NCBI RefSeq assembly: GCF_007744675.1
Contig: NZ_CP036269.1
Coordinates: forward strand, 6,313,046-6,377,045
DNA from: Gimesia alba
GTDB taxonomy: Bacteria > Planctomycetota > Planctomycetia > Planctomycetales > Planctomycetaceae
Length of the DNA: 64,000 bases
Direction of reading: 5' to 3'
Position 1 is the first letter of the stretch. The number at the start of each line of letters is the position of its first letter. Positions 48,585 through 56,975 of the stretch are shown here, piece by piece. The notes under the pieces are model-generated. The model was not told where the DNA came from and searched no databases. It saw only the letters and a program-made list of their open reading frames with translations. The position numbers and the translations under genes are program-made.

Positions 48585-50033
48585 ATGATGAATCTCGATC
48601 AGATACAAACCAGTTTGAACCGTCGCACATTCCTGGCAAATTCCGGTGTCGGTCTGGGAGCGGCGGCACTCAGTTCGCTATTATCCGGTGAATCAACCGC
48701 TTCAGCTAAATCACCGTCGAAGCCGTCGCTTGTCGGCGGACTGCCCGGCTTGCCGCATTTCGCCCCCAAAGCCAAACGGGTGATTTTTCTGTGCATGGCC
48801 GGAGGTCCCACACACCTGGAAACGTTCGACTATAAACCCAAGCTGGCAGCCATGGATGGAAAACCATTTCCCGAAAGCTACACCAAGGGACAACCGATTG
48901 CCCAACTGCAGGGGAAAGAACTGAAATGCCAGGGGCCGTTAACCAAATTTCGTAAGTACGGAAAGAACGGACAGGAGATCAGCGACTTCCTGCCCTGGAC
49001 GGCAAAAATTGCGGACGACATCTGCATTATTCGCTCGATGGTTACAGAGCAGATCAACCACGATCCTGCGCATACCTTTCTCAACACAGGCACCGCCATC
49101 AGCGGGCGGCCCTCCATGGGCTCCTGGATCACTTACGGACTGGGTAGCGAAACAGAAGAACTGCCGGGCTTCGTTGTCCTCACCAGCGTCGGCGGGCGAA
49201 ATCCGCAACCGATTGCCTCCCGTCAGTGGGGCACCGGTTTCCTCCCCAGTCGCTATCAGGGAGTGCAGTTTAATTCAACGGGTGACCCCGTCAACTACTT
49301 AAAGAATCCGGCCGGCGTCAGTGCCCGTCAGCAGAAAGAATTAATCGAAACCGTCCAGACACTCGATCGCTTCCGCAATCAGCGCGTGGACAATCCCGAA
49401 ATCGAAACTCGCATCGCCGCGTATGAAATGGCATTCAAGATGCAGACCTCAGTCCCCGAACTGATGGACCTGTCCGGCGAATCAAAGCAGACACTGGAAA
49501 TGTATGGTGCAGAACCAGGATCGGGAACCTACGCCACTAACTGCCTGCTCGCCAGACGGCTGGCCGAGCGAGGCTCTCGTTTTATTCATCTTTATCACCG
49601 CGGCTGGGATCATCACGGCGGTCTGATTCGCTATATGAATACCTGTTGTGGCTTAACCGATAAACCAACCTGGGCTCTCATCAATGACCTCAAACAACGT
49701 GGCATGCTCGATGAAACCCTCGTAATCTGGGGAGGAGAATTCGGCAGAACTCCCATGTTCCAAGGCAAAGGGGGCGCAGGCCGCGATCACCACATTAAAG
49801 GATTTTCCATGTGGATGGCCGGGGGAGGGATAAAAGGCGGAATTACCTATGGTGCAACCGACGAGTTGGGCTATAATTCCGTAGAAGATATCGTAAATGT
49901 TCGAGATCTACATGCAACAATGTTACATCTGCTCGGAATCAATCATCAACGATTCAGTGTGGAGTTTCAGGGTCTGGATACCAGACTCACGGGAGTTGAG
50001 GAAGCGCACGTCATTAAGAATATTCTTACGTAG
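48585..50033 (+). CDS. DUF1501 protein with Tat signal
   Basis: 482 residues. The twin-arginine signal is 'LNRRTFLANSGVGLGAAAL'. DUF1501 features: 'AKRVIFLCMAGGPTHLETFDYKP', 'IADDICIIRSM', 'NHDPAHTFLNTG', 'HHGGLIRYM' and 'VIWGGEFGRTPM...GRDHHIKGFSMWMAGGG'. The sulfatase/alkaline-phosphatase-like metal motifs (Asp/His sets) are visible. It is exported and probably works with the upstream PSCyt1 protein. Substrates are unknown. A terminator follows. Confidence 0.95.
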   Translation: MMNLDQIQTSLNRRTFLANSGVGLGAAALSSLLSGESTASAKSPSKPSLVGGLPGLPHFAPKAKRVIFLCMAGGPTHLETFDYKPKLAAMDGKPFPESYTKGQPIAQLQGKELKCQGPLTKFRKYGKNGQEISDFLPWTAKIADDICIIRSMVTEQINHDPAHTFLNTGTAISGRPSMGSWITYGLGSETEELPGFVVLTSVGGRNPQPIASRQWGTGFLPSRYQGVQFNSTGDPVNYLKNPAGVSARQQKELIETVQTLDRFRNQRVDNPEIETRIAAYEMAFKMQTSVPELMDLSGESKQTLEMYGAEPGSGTYATNCLLARRLAERGSRFIHLYHRGWDHHGGLIRYMNTCCGLTDKPTWALINDLKQRGMLDETLVIWGGEFGRTPMFQGKGGAGRDHHIKGFSMWMAGGGIKGGITYGATDELGYNSVEDIVNVRDLHATMLHLLGINHQRFSVEFQGLDTRLTGVEEAHVIKNILT

Positions 50034-50055
50034 CATGGCACTATATAGTCCCTGT

Positions 50056-50096
50056 GAAACGCCCCGGTGGTCTCGATCATCGGGGCGTTTCCTTTT
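50056..50096. terminator. Intrinsic terminator between DUF1501 and purB
   Basis: GAAACGCCCCGGTG (50056-50069) pairs with CATCGGGGCGTTTC (50078-50091), followed by CCTTTT. It starts 23 bases after the DUF1501 stop and lies 40 bases beyond the purB stop, so it may serve both convergent genes. Confidence 0.88.
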
Positions 50097-50130
50097 GGGG
50101 AATGGAACAGTCATCAGATTCAAGCGGCTT

Positions 50131-51561
50131 TTAGACTTTCAGATCTTCTGCCCCTTGCGCCAGATCACTCTGATACCGCTGTCTGACCGGCTCAATGATG
50201 TCCGCGATAAACGCATCCACCTGTTCGGGGGCACGACCAATATATTTTCGGGCGTCCAAGGCACTGTTTAAATCACAGCCGGCAAAGGCAGGATCTTTCT
50301 GCAGGCGTTCAATCAGATCATTTTTCCCACCGCGCACTTTGACTTCCGCACCCGCAGCCTGGCTGTGAACACGAATCTGTTCGTGCAAATCTTGACGGTC
50401 ACCGCCCGCTTCGACGCCTGCCATTAAAAATTCTTCCGTCGCCATAAAGGGCAGTTCTTCGTTGAGATGTTTCTCAATCACTTTCGGATAAACCACCATC
50501 CCATCCACAATATTTCGATATAAAATCAAAACGGCATCAATGGCGAGAAATGATTGGGGCAGCGACAGACGCCGGTTGGCACTATCGTCCAGTGTCCGTT
50601 CCATCCACTGCGTCGCCGCGGTATCTTCTGCATTTGCGGTCAGGCTGATGGCAAACCGGGCCAGCGAACACATTCGTTCTGAACGCATCGGGTTGCGTTT
50701 GTACGCCATCGCCGAGGAACCAATTTGATTCTTTTCGAACGGCTCTTCCAGTTCCTTGCGGCTTTGCAGAATCCGAATATCATTTCCTGCTTTATGAGCA
50801 GACTGACCAATGCCACTTAACGCCGACAAAACCTGGGCATCGACTTTGCGCGAGTAGGTCTGCCCTGTGACGGCATAACGGCCGGTGAATCCCATCTTCT
50901 CCGTCACCCGCCGATCCAGCTCATCAACTTTTGCATGATCACCTTGAAAAAGCTGTAGAAAGGTGGCCTGAGTTCCCGTCGTACCTTTCACGCCGCGAAA
51001 ACGAAGTTTTTCCAATCGATACTCGATTTCTTCGAGATCCAGAATCAGATCATAGCACCAGAGCGTCGCCCGTTTGCCGACGGTCGTTGGTTGAGCCGGC
51101 TGCAGGTGTGTGAATCCCAGGCAAGGCAAATCCCGATACTCGTTCGCAAACTTCGCGAGGTGATCGATCACCGATACCAGCCGCGCCCGCACCCGTTCCA
51201 GACTTTCGCGGATCATCACCAGTTCGCTGTTATCGGTGACAAAACAACTGGTGGCTCCCAGGTGAATGATTGCTTTGGCATCAGGGCAACGCTCACCGTA
51301 AGTATGCACGTGTGCCATCACATCATGCCTTAGATCTTTCTCAGCCTTCGCAGCCAACTCAAAATCAATATCCTCGATAGCAGCTCTCAGAGACTCAACC
51401 TGCTCAACGGTGACAGGCAAGCCCATCTCGTGCTGTGATTCTGCCAACGCGACCCAGAGCCGACGCCAGGTGGAATGTTTTTTCTGAGCCGACCAGATCT
51501 GGCTCATCTCTTGTGATGCGTAACGACTAATCAACGGATTTTCATAAGTAAGATGACTCAA
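50131..51561 (-). CDS. purB: Adenylosuccinate lyase
   Basis: 476 residues. The fumarase-superfamily signature is '[15 protein letters not shown]'. Other landmarks are '[16 protein letters not shown]', '[15 protein letters not shown]', '[16 protein letters not shown]', '[15 protein letters not shown]', and '[21 protein letters not shown]'. The long helical form resembles the eukaryotic-type enzyme more than the short B. subtilis type. It cleaves SAICAR and adenylosuccinate in purine synthesis. It stands alone, downstream of a DtxR-type regulator gene on the same strand (91-base gap). Confidence 0.94.
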   Translation of the reverse strand: MSHLTYENPLISRYASQEMSQIWSAQKKHSTWRRLWVALAESQHEMGLPVTVEQVESLRAAIEDIDFELAAKAEKDLRHDVMAHVHTYGERCPDAKAIIHLGATSCFVTDNSELVMIRESLERVRARLVSVIDHLAKFANEYRDLPCLGFTHLQPAQPTTVGKRATLWCYDLILDLEEIEYRLEKLRFRGVKGTTGTQATFLQLFQGDHAKVDELDRRVTEKMGFTGRYAVTGQTYSRKVDAQVLSALSGIGQSAHKAGNDIRILQSRKELEEPFEKNQIGSSAMAYKRNPMRSERMCSLARFAISLTANAEDTAATQWMERTLDDSANRRLSLPQSFLAIDAVLILYRNIVDGMVVYPKVIEKHLNEELPFMATEEFLMAGVEAGGDRQDLHEQIRVHSQAAGAEVKVRGGKNDLIERLQKDPAFAGCDLNSALDARKYIGRAPEQVDAFIADIIEPVRQRYQSDLAQGAEDLKV

Positions 51562-51652
51562 TTTCTTCTCTTTCTTCGGTTCGGTGAACCCTGAAGTTCA
51601 CTCAGATTCCATAAGCTCTTTTTTTCACAATGTACGGTACGCGGCCGGATTC

Positions 51653-52342
51653 CTACAACGGAACGACTTTCACATTCTCGGCGACATGAATTCCCATCGA
51701 GATCACCTGCCCGTTCCACTCAGAGACGACAATTCCCGCTTCGACATTTTTTTCTTTGACCGTCCCTTCGGAACCGATTTTTAAACCCGAGCGGGACAGG
51801 AATCGTAGAAATTCGGTTTCCTGGTCAGTCACCTGGACAATTTGAACGTGCGTCCCGGGCTGGCATTCAGCCAGTGTCGTCATGTTCGGATAAGCGCGAC
51901 GCATCTGGCCGTCGATTGACGGAATCGGATCTCCATGTGGATCGGTCTCCGGAAAGCCCAGATACTCGTCAATGTGATCGACAAGAAAATCACTTACCGC
52001 ATGTTCCATATTTTCTGCTTCCGCATGAATCTGATCCCAGGTCAGTTTCAACGTCTGAAACAGAAACAGTTCAATCAATCGGTGTCGTCTCAGCACCCGA
52101 ATCGCCGACTGCTTGCCACTCTCCGTCAGACTGGCCCCTTCATAGGGACGGTACTCCACCAGCTTGGACTGTTTCAGGGTTTTGAGCATACTGGTCACCG
52201 TTCCCGGCGCCACATTCATGTATTTGGCCAGTTCGCCAGTACTAATCCATTCCGACCCAGACTGCAGGCTGATTTGTAAAATCGCCTTCAAATAATTCTC
52301 GACGGTTAAACTAGTTACGTTCACTGGTACACCCTGTTTCAT
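51653..52342 (-). CDS. DtxR/MntR-family metal-dependent repressor
   Basis: 229 residues from the ATG at 52342; the frame opens at 52381. The N-terminal winged helix reads 'LTVENYLKAILQI...WISTGELAKYMNVAPGTVTSMLKTL'. The dimerisation/metal domain has 'RRHRLIELFLFQTLKLTWDQIHAEAENMEHAVSDFLVDHI', whose His, Glu and Asp positions bind Fe2+ or Mn2+. A C-terminal SH3-like FeoA domain (about 150-229) includes 'GLKIGSEGTVKEKN'. No ferric or manganese transporter is adjacent, so its targets lie elsewhere. It may be autoregulated. Confidence 0.92.
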   Translation of the reverse strand: MKQGVPVNVTSLTVENYLKAILQISLQSGSEWISTGELAKYMNVAPGTVTSMLKTLKQSKLVEYRPYEGASLTESGKQSAIRVLRRHRLIELFLFQTLKLTWDQIHAEAENMEHAVSDFLVDHIDEYLGFPETDPHGDPIPSIDGQMRRAYPNMTTLAECQPGTHVQIVQVTDQETEFLRFLSRSGLKIGSEGTVKEKNVEAGIVVSEWNGQVISMGIHVAENVKVVPL

Positions 52343-52728
52343 CAAATGAGCAACTCTTACAAAACCTGGACACAGGCTCAAAGATTACATGGATCACGAG
52401 AAACGTAACCATCGTCCAGAGATCTCCATCGCTGCTCGCAAGCTCCGTTTATCCTAGCAACATCACAAAATAGTTGGAACAAATACCCCTTACGAAATTG
52501 ATTGCATTTCAAGATAGCACCTGGTTCCCTCCTCTATTTGCAGATGACGTCAACTCTCTGACATATAAATACTTACCACTGTTTGTCGCGATCCCGTTGA
52601 TTCCCGGCTTTTCTCTGAATTCCGATACTTTGGGTGATGCTGATACTCGGATTGTGCCGATTTTAATGATTGTATGGTTTCCTCTCGATCCTCTCCTTTT
52701 ACCATCATATTGTCATAAGGAAGGCCGG
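52343..52728. other. Divergent region before the SLBB-like gene
   Basis: The frame of the next gene is open back to a TTG at 52474, but those residues are hydrophobic without family features, and AAGGAAGG immediately precedes the ATG at 52729. The remainder is AT-rich, with no strong repeats. Both divergent promoters must be here. Confidence 0.4.
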
Positions 52729-54513
52729 ATGTTCTGCTGGCGCTTGGTTAATTTCAGGTTATTGGTGATGTTCCTGTTAGCAGGATCATTCAATACTGCC
52801 GATGCGCAAACACTCTATCGCGAGATCAGTTCACCTCAGAACCAGCAACGGCAAACGGCCGTCATCGGACTCTTAGGCGAATTCAAACACTGCGCCGCGT
52901 ATGAAATTTCCAATCAAAATCTCGATTTGAACAAGGTAGTTTCCCAAGCAGGGGGCATGACTCCCCAGGCTTCGGGCATCATTCGCATCATTCGAGGCGG
53001 ACGTATCAGCCAGGACCTATTTTATTCTCCCGAAACTGATTTCCCCCTGATGCACGGCGATGTTTTGATTGGACTGGAATCATCGGCGAATGACATCAAT
53101 GTCTCATCTGATCATAACTGGAATGGAATCCAGAGGACTCAACAACAGGCGACTTCCCAGCTGATCCAGATTGCAATTCTCAATTTAGTCGACCGCCCCG
53201 TCGTATTTGGTGTACCGGCTGAAATCGCCGATCTGGCTGGAATTCTACGCTGCCTGAGACAACCTCTCGAACACTATCCACAAATTGCACAATCCATCAA
53301 AGTCATTCCTCCCAAACGGATTCGCAGCAACAACATTTCCGAAACCAGAAAGCTGACATCGAAATTCGCAACCGGAACGGTTCTTGTTCTGGGTCCTTCC
53401 AGCGGCATTGATCTATCAATGATTCCCCAATCTCTGCCTGGACCGAAACACTTACAGGCAGCACAGGCTCCGATTCACGAATCACCAAATGAACTAAGGC
53501 AGCCGGCGTCGGTATCACTGCAAAAAGCTCCTTTTCGACAAGCCAATTCTTTCACAGAAGAAGAACATCCGAATCAGAACGGCGTGACGCACCCGGAAAA
53601 TATTCCGCAAACCTTAGAAACGACTCCGCTAAAAACGAGAAAAGGAGAACTACAGCTCAACGGGCCCGTTCTGCAGCAGACAGCCGCCAGTTTGGCCCTG
53701 GTTCCCAAACCAAATACTCCCCAAGCTGAAGAAAACGCCACGAAGCAACAGGACTCCGATTCTTCAACGGTTCCCAACCTGGATCTGGCGGTAGCCCCCG
53801 CGCCTCCTGCGGATTCCGTCCAAGTTTTGAGCGATGAAGATCTCTCTAAATTCGAGGAGTTCGAAGAGACGGATAATTCATCTTGGCCACAATGGTTCAC
53901 TTATTTACTATTAGCAGCCTTTGCTGGTGGGGTCTGGAAATACCTCCAGAAAAGAGCAGGCCGAACTAACCCAACCAGACACAAACACACTCATGCCGTT
54001 ACGACAGAGACGGCGGAATCTGAACCGGCAGCGATCATTACCAATTGGGATTCCTTACCTCCATTGCCGAAAAAATCACTCCTGGAACAAATTCTGGAGA
54101 ATGACATCCCCATCATCGAAGAGACGCCACAGATTCCAACAAAAACATTTATCTATGGTCGTCACCAAACCAGATCTGCACGCATCGATCAAAAGGAAGA
54201 AACGCTCAAAGGGCCACACTTTACAAAGCAAATCAAGCCTGAGCCACAGGTTTCCGAAAAACAGGAAATGACGAACTCAGTCCCGGAAGCTTCGGAACCA
54301 CGCTCGACCGAAAAAACATTGAAAGCACCTGCGTTTCGCTTTGACCGATCACATCCCAAAACAACTCAACCAGCTGATGAAAATGCGACTCCCTCTAAAA
54401 CCGTTCATGCCTCTGGTTCCAACCAAAAACAGTCGGCTGCAGCGGAAGCAAAGCAGAATTCCGGAATCCTGGATCGGGTTCTACAGGCGATGCAGGGAGT
54501 CATGCCGAAATGA
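52729..54513 (+). CDS. Membrane-anchored SLBB-like protein with cytoplasmic tail
   Basis: 594 residues from the ATG at 52729 (AAGGAAGG 4 bases upstream). A signal (FRLLVMFLLAGSFNTADA) precedes an SLBB-like unit (about 43-118: 'AVIGLLGEFKHCAAYEI...GGMTPQASGIIRIIRGGRI...HGDVLIG'). A second, weaker unit spans about 165-222 (RPVVFGVPAEIADLAGILR). A Pro/Gln/Thr-rich linker follows, then a single membrane helix near 389-405 (WFTYLLLAAFAGGVWKYL) and a ~190-residue Lys/Pro/Glu-rich tail. If the N-terminus is exported, the tail is cytoplasmic. SLBB units occur in polysaccharide export proteins. The stop overlaps the start of the actin-like gene (ATGA), so the two products are probably made together. 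No known family was recognised for the whole protein. Confidence 0.75.
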   Translation: MFCWRLVNFRLLVMFLLAGSFNTADAQTLYREISSPQNQQRQTAVIGLLGEFKHCAAYEISNQNLDLNKVVSQAGGMTPQASGIIRIIRGGRISQDLFYSPETDFPLMHGDVLIGLESSANDINVSSDHNWNGIQRTQQQATSQLIQIAILNLVDRPVVFGVPAEIADLAGILRCLRQPLEHYPQIAQSIKVIPPKRIRSNNISETRKLTSKFATGTVLVLGPSSGIDLSMIPQSLPGPKHLQAAQAPIHESPNELRQPASVSLQKAPFRQANSFTEEEHPNQNGVTHPENIPQTLETTPLKTRKGELQLNGPVLQQTAASLALVPKPNTPQAEENATKQQDSDSSTVPNLDLAVAPAPPADSVQVLSDEDLSKFEEFEETDNSSWPQWFTYLLLAAFAGGVWKYLQKRAGRTNPTRHKHTHAVTTETAESEPAAIITNWDSLPPLPKKSLLEQILENDIPIIEETPQIPTKTFIYGRHQTRSARIDQKEETLKGPHFTKQIKPEPQVSEKQEMTNSVPEASEPRSTEKTLKAPAFRFDRSHPKTTQPADENATPSKTVHASGSNQKQSAAAEAKQNSGILDRVLQAMQGVMPK

Positions 54514-55532
54514 GTAGTTCATTATACATAGGCTCAACCTGCCTGAGAGTTTTACAAAACGACTCCAATCATAAGTTAACACGTCGCTCGATTGAGACCG
54601 CATATACAGTGATGGAGGATACACTCGAGAATCGTCAGTTACTGCAAAAGATCGCAGTGCCGTTTCTCTTCTCCGAGGGAACACTGATCATTCCGGGAGA
54701 AAACGCAGCTCAAATCGCTCGCTTTTCACATTCGCCGCTGTACCCGCTTTTTACAAAAGGGGAACTGGTTTTAAATGACCCGGTACATCGGCAGTTGCTC
54801 TCAACCCTGATTCAATCCGTGCTCCCCAAAACACGGAGAACCGGCGAATATTGTTCGTTTATCACACCGGGAACGGATTCTGCAGCGCCGCTGAGCAAAC
54901 TGGTCGCACAGTTAATTGCTTTGCAAGGATTCACTCCCTTTGCAACGACCATTACACAATCTGCCGGTTTAGCAGCACTACCTGCCAGTCTACATTATTC
55001 AGGGTATGTCGTTTACCTCGGGCATTCACATTCCGAAATCGGCCTGATTCACCAGTCTCGAGTGGTCGTACGACATTCTGCTCCTTATGGCAGTGAGTGG
55101 CTCGACGAACAATTGGCTTATGCATTCAAATTCTTTAAAACAGATTCCGAAGGGGAAACCGTTCCCGATTCTGAAAAAGCCAGAACCAAACGACTCAATC
55201 CGGACATCAACCTCAGTCCTTACCTGTCTAATCATTCACTGCTAACAAACTGGTACGAATCGTTATTCGACAGTCTGTTGGACCAGTTCGCTTCTAAAAT
55301 GGGTTCGATGCAGAAGTATATCGAAACACTGGAAACGCTTCCGGTGGTCTATATGGGTGAACTCTCACACATTGATGGGTTTGATGAATTGCTGGCACAG
55401 AATCTCTCCAGCCGAAAGATTCGATTCGATAATGGGCAGGTCACGCTGATCAAGGACGAACACTTCACGATCACCCGCGGTGCTCTGGTGATGGCAGCGA
55501 TGGAAGAAGAAACGCTCAGTCGGGCTGCTTAA
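54510..55532 (+). CDS. Divergent MreB/actin-fold protein with eroded nucleotide motifs
   Basis: 340 residues with no signal or membrane segment, so cytoplasmic. The order of MreB/Hsp70-actin landmarks can be followed. Phosphate-1-like: 'YIGSTCLRVL' (6-15). The 'VPxGxT...A...AG...I.EP.AAA' region: 'ITPGTDSAAPLSKLVAQ' then 'TITQSAGLAALPA' (118-159). Phosphate-2-like: 'GYVVYLGHSHSEIGLI' with 'APYGSEWLDEQL' (165-202). Adenosine-like: 'VVYMGELSHIDGFDELL' (279-295). The usual Asp-Gly-Gly-Gly-Thr and Gly-Gly-Gly residues are largely replaced, so ATP binding may be lost. I read this by eye; a different fold is possible. It is translationally coupled to the membrane protein upstream. Confidence 0.65.
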   Translation: MSSSLYIGSTCLRVLQNDSNHKLTRRSIETAYTVMEDTLENRQLLQKIAVPFLFSEGTLIIPGENAAQIARFSHSPLYPLFTKGELVLNDPVHRQLLSTLIQSVLPKTRRTGEYCSFITPGTDSAAPLSKLVAQLIALQGFTPFATTITQSAGLAALPASLHYSGYVVYLGHSHSEIGLIHQSRVVVRHSAPYGSEWLDEQLAYAFKFFKTDSEGETVPDSEKARTKRLNPDINLSPYLSNHSLLTNWYESLFDSLLDQFASKMGSMQKYIETLETLPVVYMGELSHIDGFDELLAQNLSSRKIRFDNGQVTLIKDEHFTITRGALVMAAMEEETLSRAA

Positions 55533-56716
55533 TTCTGTTGAACCAGATCCTGTGTTAACTGGTTCATGAAATTCAAATAGTCCACTTCCATCGTCCGGAT
55601 ATTGGTTTTGAACGCGTGTTTAAAATCCTGCTCACGCTCATCAGCCGAATATTCTTTGAGCGGATCACGCTTTGAAATCTGTTTAAGATAACGGGCATAA
55701 CGAGCTGGTTGCGTTTCTACCAGAAAAAACGTCAGTGCCCACGCCTCTGCATAAGCGTCTAAAGTTGCGGAATGAAACAGGTGATCGTCTCGAATAAATT
55801 CCCGTAACGACTCTTTCGCACGGCGTTTCTGTGCATAATGATTAAACCACAAAAGCCGCGTTCGATTAATCCGCGAGACCGACTTGGCGCGTCCTCCTGT
55901 ATGAGCGCGCAACTCATCCGACTCAAACGTCGTCGCCAGGCCTTCTACAACCCAACGAGGATTCTCTCCCACCCGCGAATGCAAACCAGTATTAAAGGCG
56001 ACCTGATGCGTCGCTTCATGAATCATGGTATCACGCAACGCTTCCGTCAGATTTTTACCCGTGGTTGATACACGCGAAAATGCGAGTTCGCTTTTGGCCT
56101 GATTCTGATCAACGTCAACAGAAGACGTCGCCGTACGTTGATCGAACAAAGCAGTCCGGTTCGTATGCGGGTGATAGTATCCCAGCAGACCATCGCCGGC
56201 ACGCACACCATCTTTTTTACAGTATGCAAAAAACTGATCTCGGTCAGGAAAAATAACCGTAACCATCGGAAATTCGGGAGACTTGACCTGATACCCCCGC
56301 AGTGAAAAATAATGCGAAAAGGAATCGTACAGATCTTCAAACACGCCGCCATATGCTTTCGCCTTACCACGCGGTGCGCAAATCAGATAATGTCTGGTCG
56401 AGATCACTTCATAAAACGGACCAAACTCTTTCTGCAACTGCTGCTTCATTTTGTTGAGCGGCAGCCGTTGAAATTCTGATGCGACCCGGCGGTACGATGT
56501 CACTTTTTTCAGTGGCACCTCTGACAGTCTGCCGGTCTGATCCATCATCCAGCTGATATCGTCATTGTGCGCAATCGACTTGCCGATGAAAACCTTGTTG
56601 CGGGTTTTCATCTCAATCAGGGAAGGAGGCTTTGCAGTCGCCGACGTCTCAGTCATCAAACCGAGACCAGCTACCAGAATGCCAGCCAGAATAATACGAA
56701 AACAGGATAACATCAC
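55529..56716 (-). CDS. DUF1570 putative secreted zinc metallopeptidase
   Basis: 395 residues with a signal peptide (IILAGILVAGLGLMTETSATA). A SHD1-like N-terminal part is followed by the DUF1570 core. The gluzincin motif HEATH (233-237, 'MIHEATHQVAFNTGL') has a downstream 'WVVEGLATTFE' Glu, typical of DUF1570. 'AYAEAWALTFFLVE' is a further family signature. It could be a protease acting in the envelope. Proteolytic activity of DUF1570 is not established to my knowledge. Its 3' end overlaps the stop of the convergent actin-like gene by 4 bases. Confidence 0.88.
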   Translation of the reverse strand: MMLSCFRIILAGILVAGLGLMTETSATAKPPSLIEMKTRNKVFIGKSIAHNDDISWMMDQTGRLSEVPLKKVTSYRRVASEFQRLPLNKMKQQLQKEFGPFYEVISTRHYLICAPRGKAKAYGGVFEDLYDSFSHYFSLRGYQVKSPEFPMVTVIFPDRDQFFAYCKKDGVRAGDGLLGYYHPHTNRTALFDQRTATSSVDVDQNQAKSELAFSRVSTTGKNLTEALRDTMIHEATHQVAFNTGLHSRVGENPRWVVEGLATTFESDELRAHTGGRAKSVSRINRTRLLWFNHYAQKRRAKESLREFIRDDHLFHSATLDAYAEAWALTFFLVETQPARYARYLKQISKRDPLKEYSADEREQDFKHAFKTNIRTMEVDYLNFMNQLTQDLVQQN

Positions 56717-56975
56717 ATCAGTTTCTAATCAGGTTGCAGGTTCTGTTTCAGTCAATATTCTCTCTATATATAGTGTAATCCCCAATCGGGAGCCCGGTTC
56801 CAGAAAACAGCACTGATCGCAAATCAGTGATTTAAGAAACAGGAATCAAAGGGAACGTAGCGGTTATAATCATCGCAACAATTGTATTCCTGAATTCTCG
56901 CGGTGGTTCCCGGGGTCAAACTGGTTACAATAGATGTGTGCCGACATTTCGATTGGTAACGTTTTTTGAACGAGA

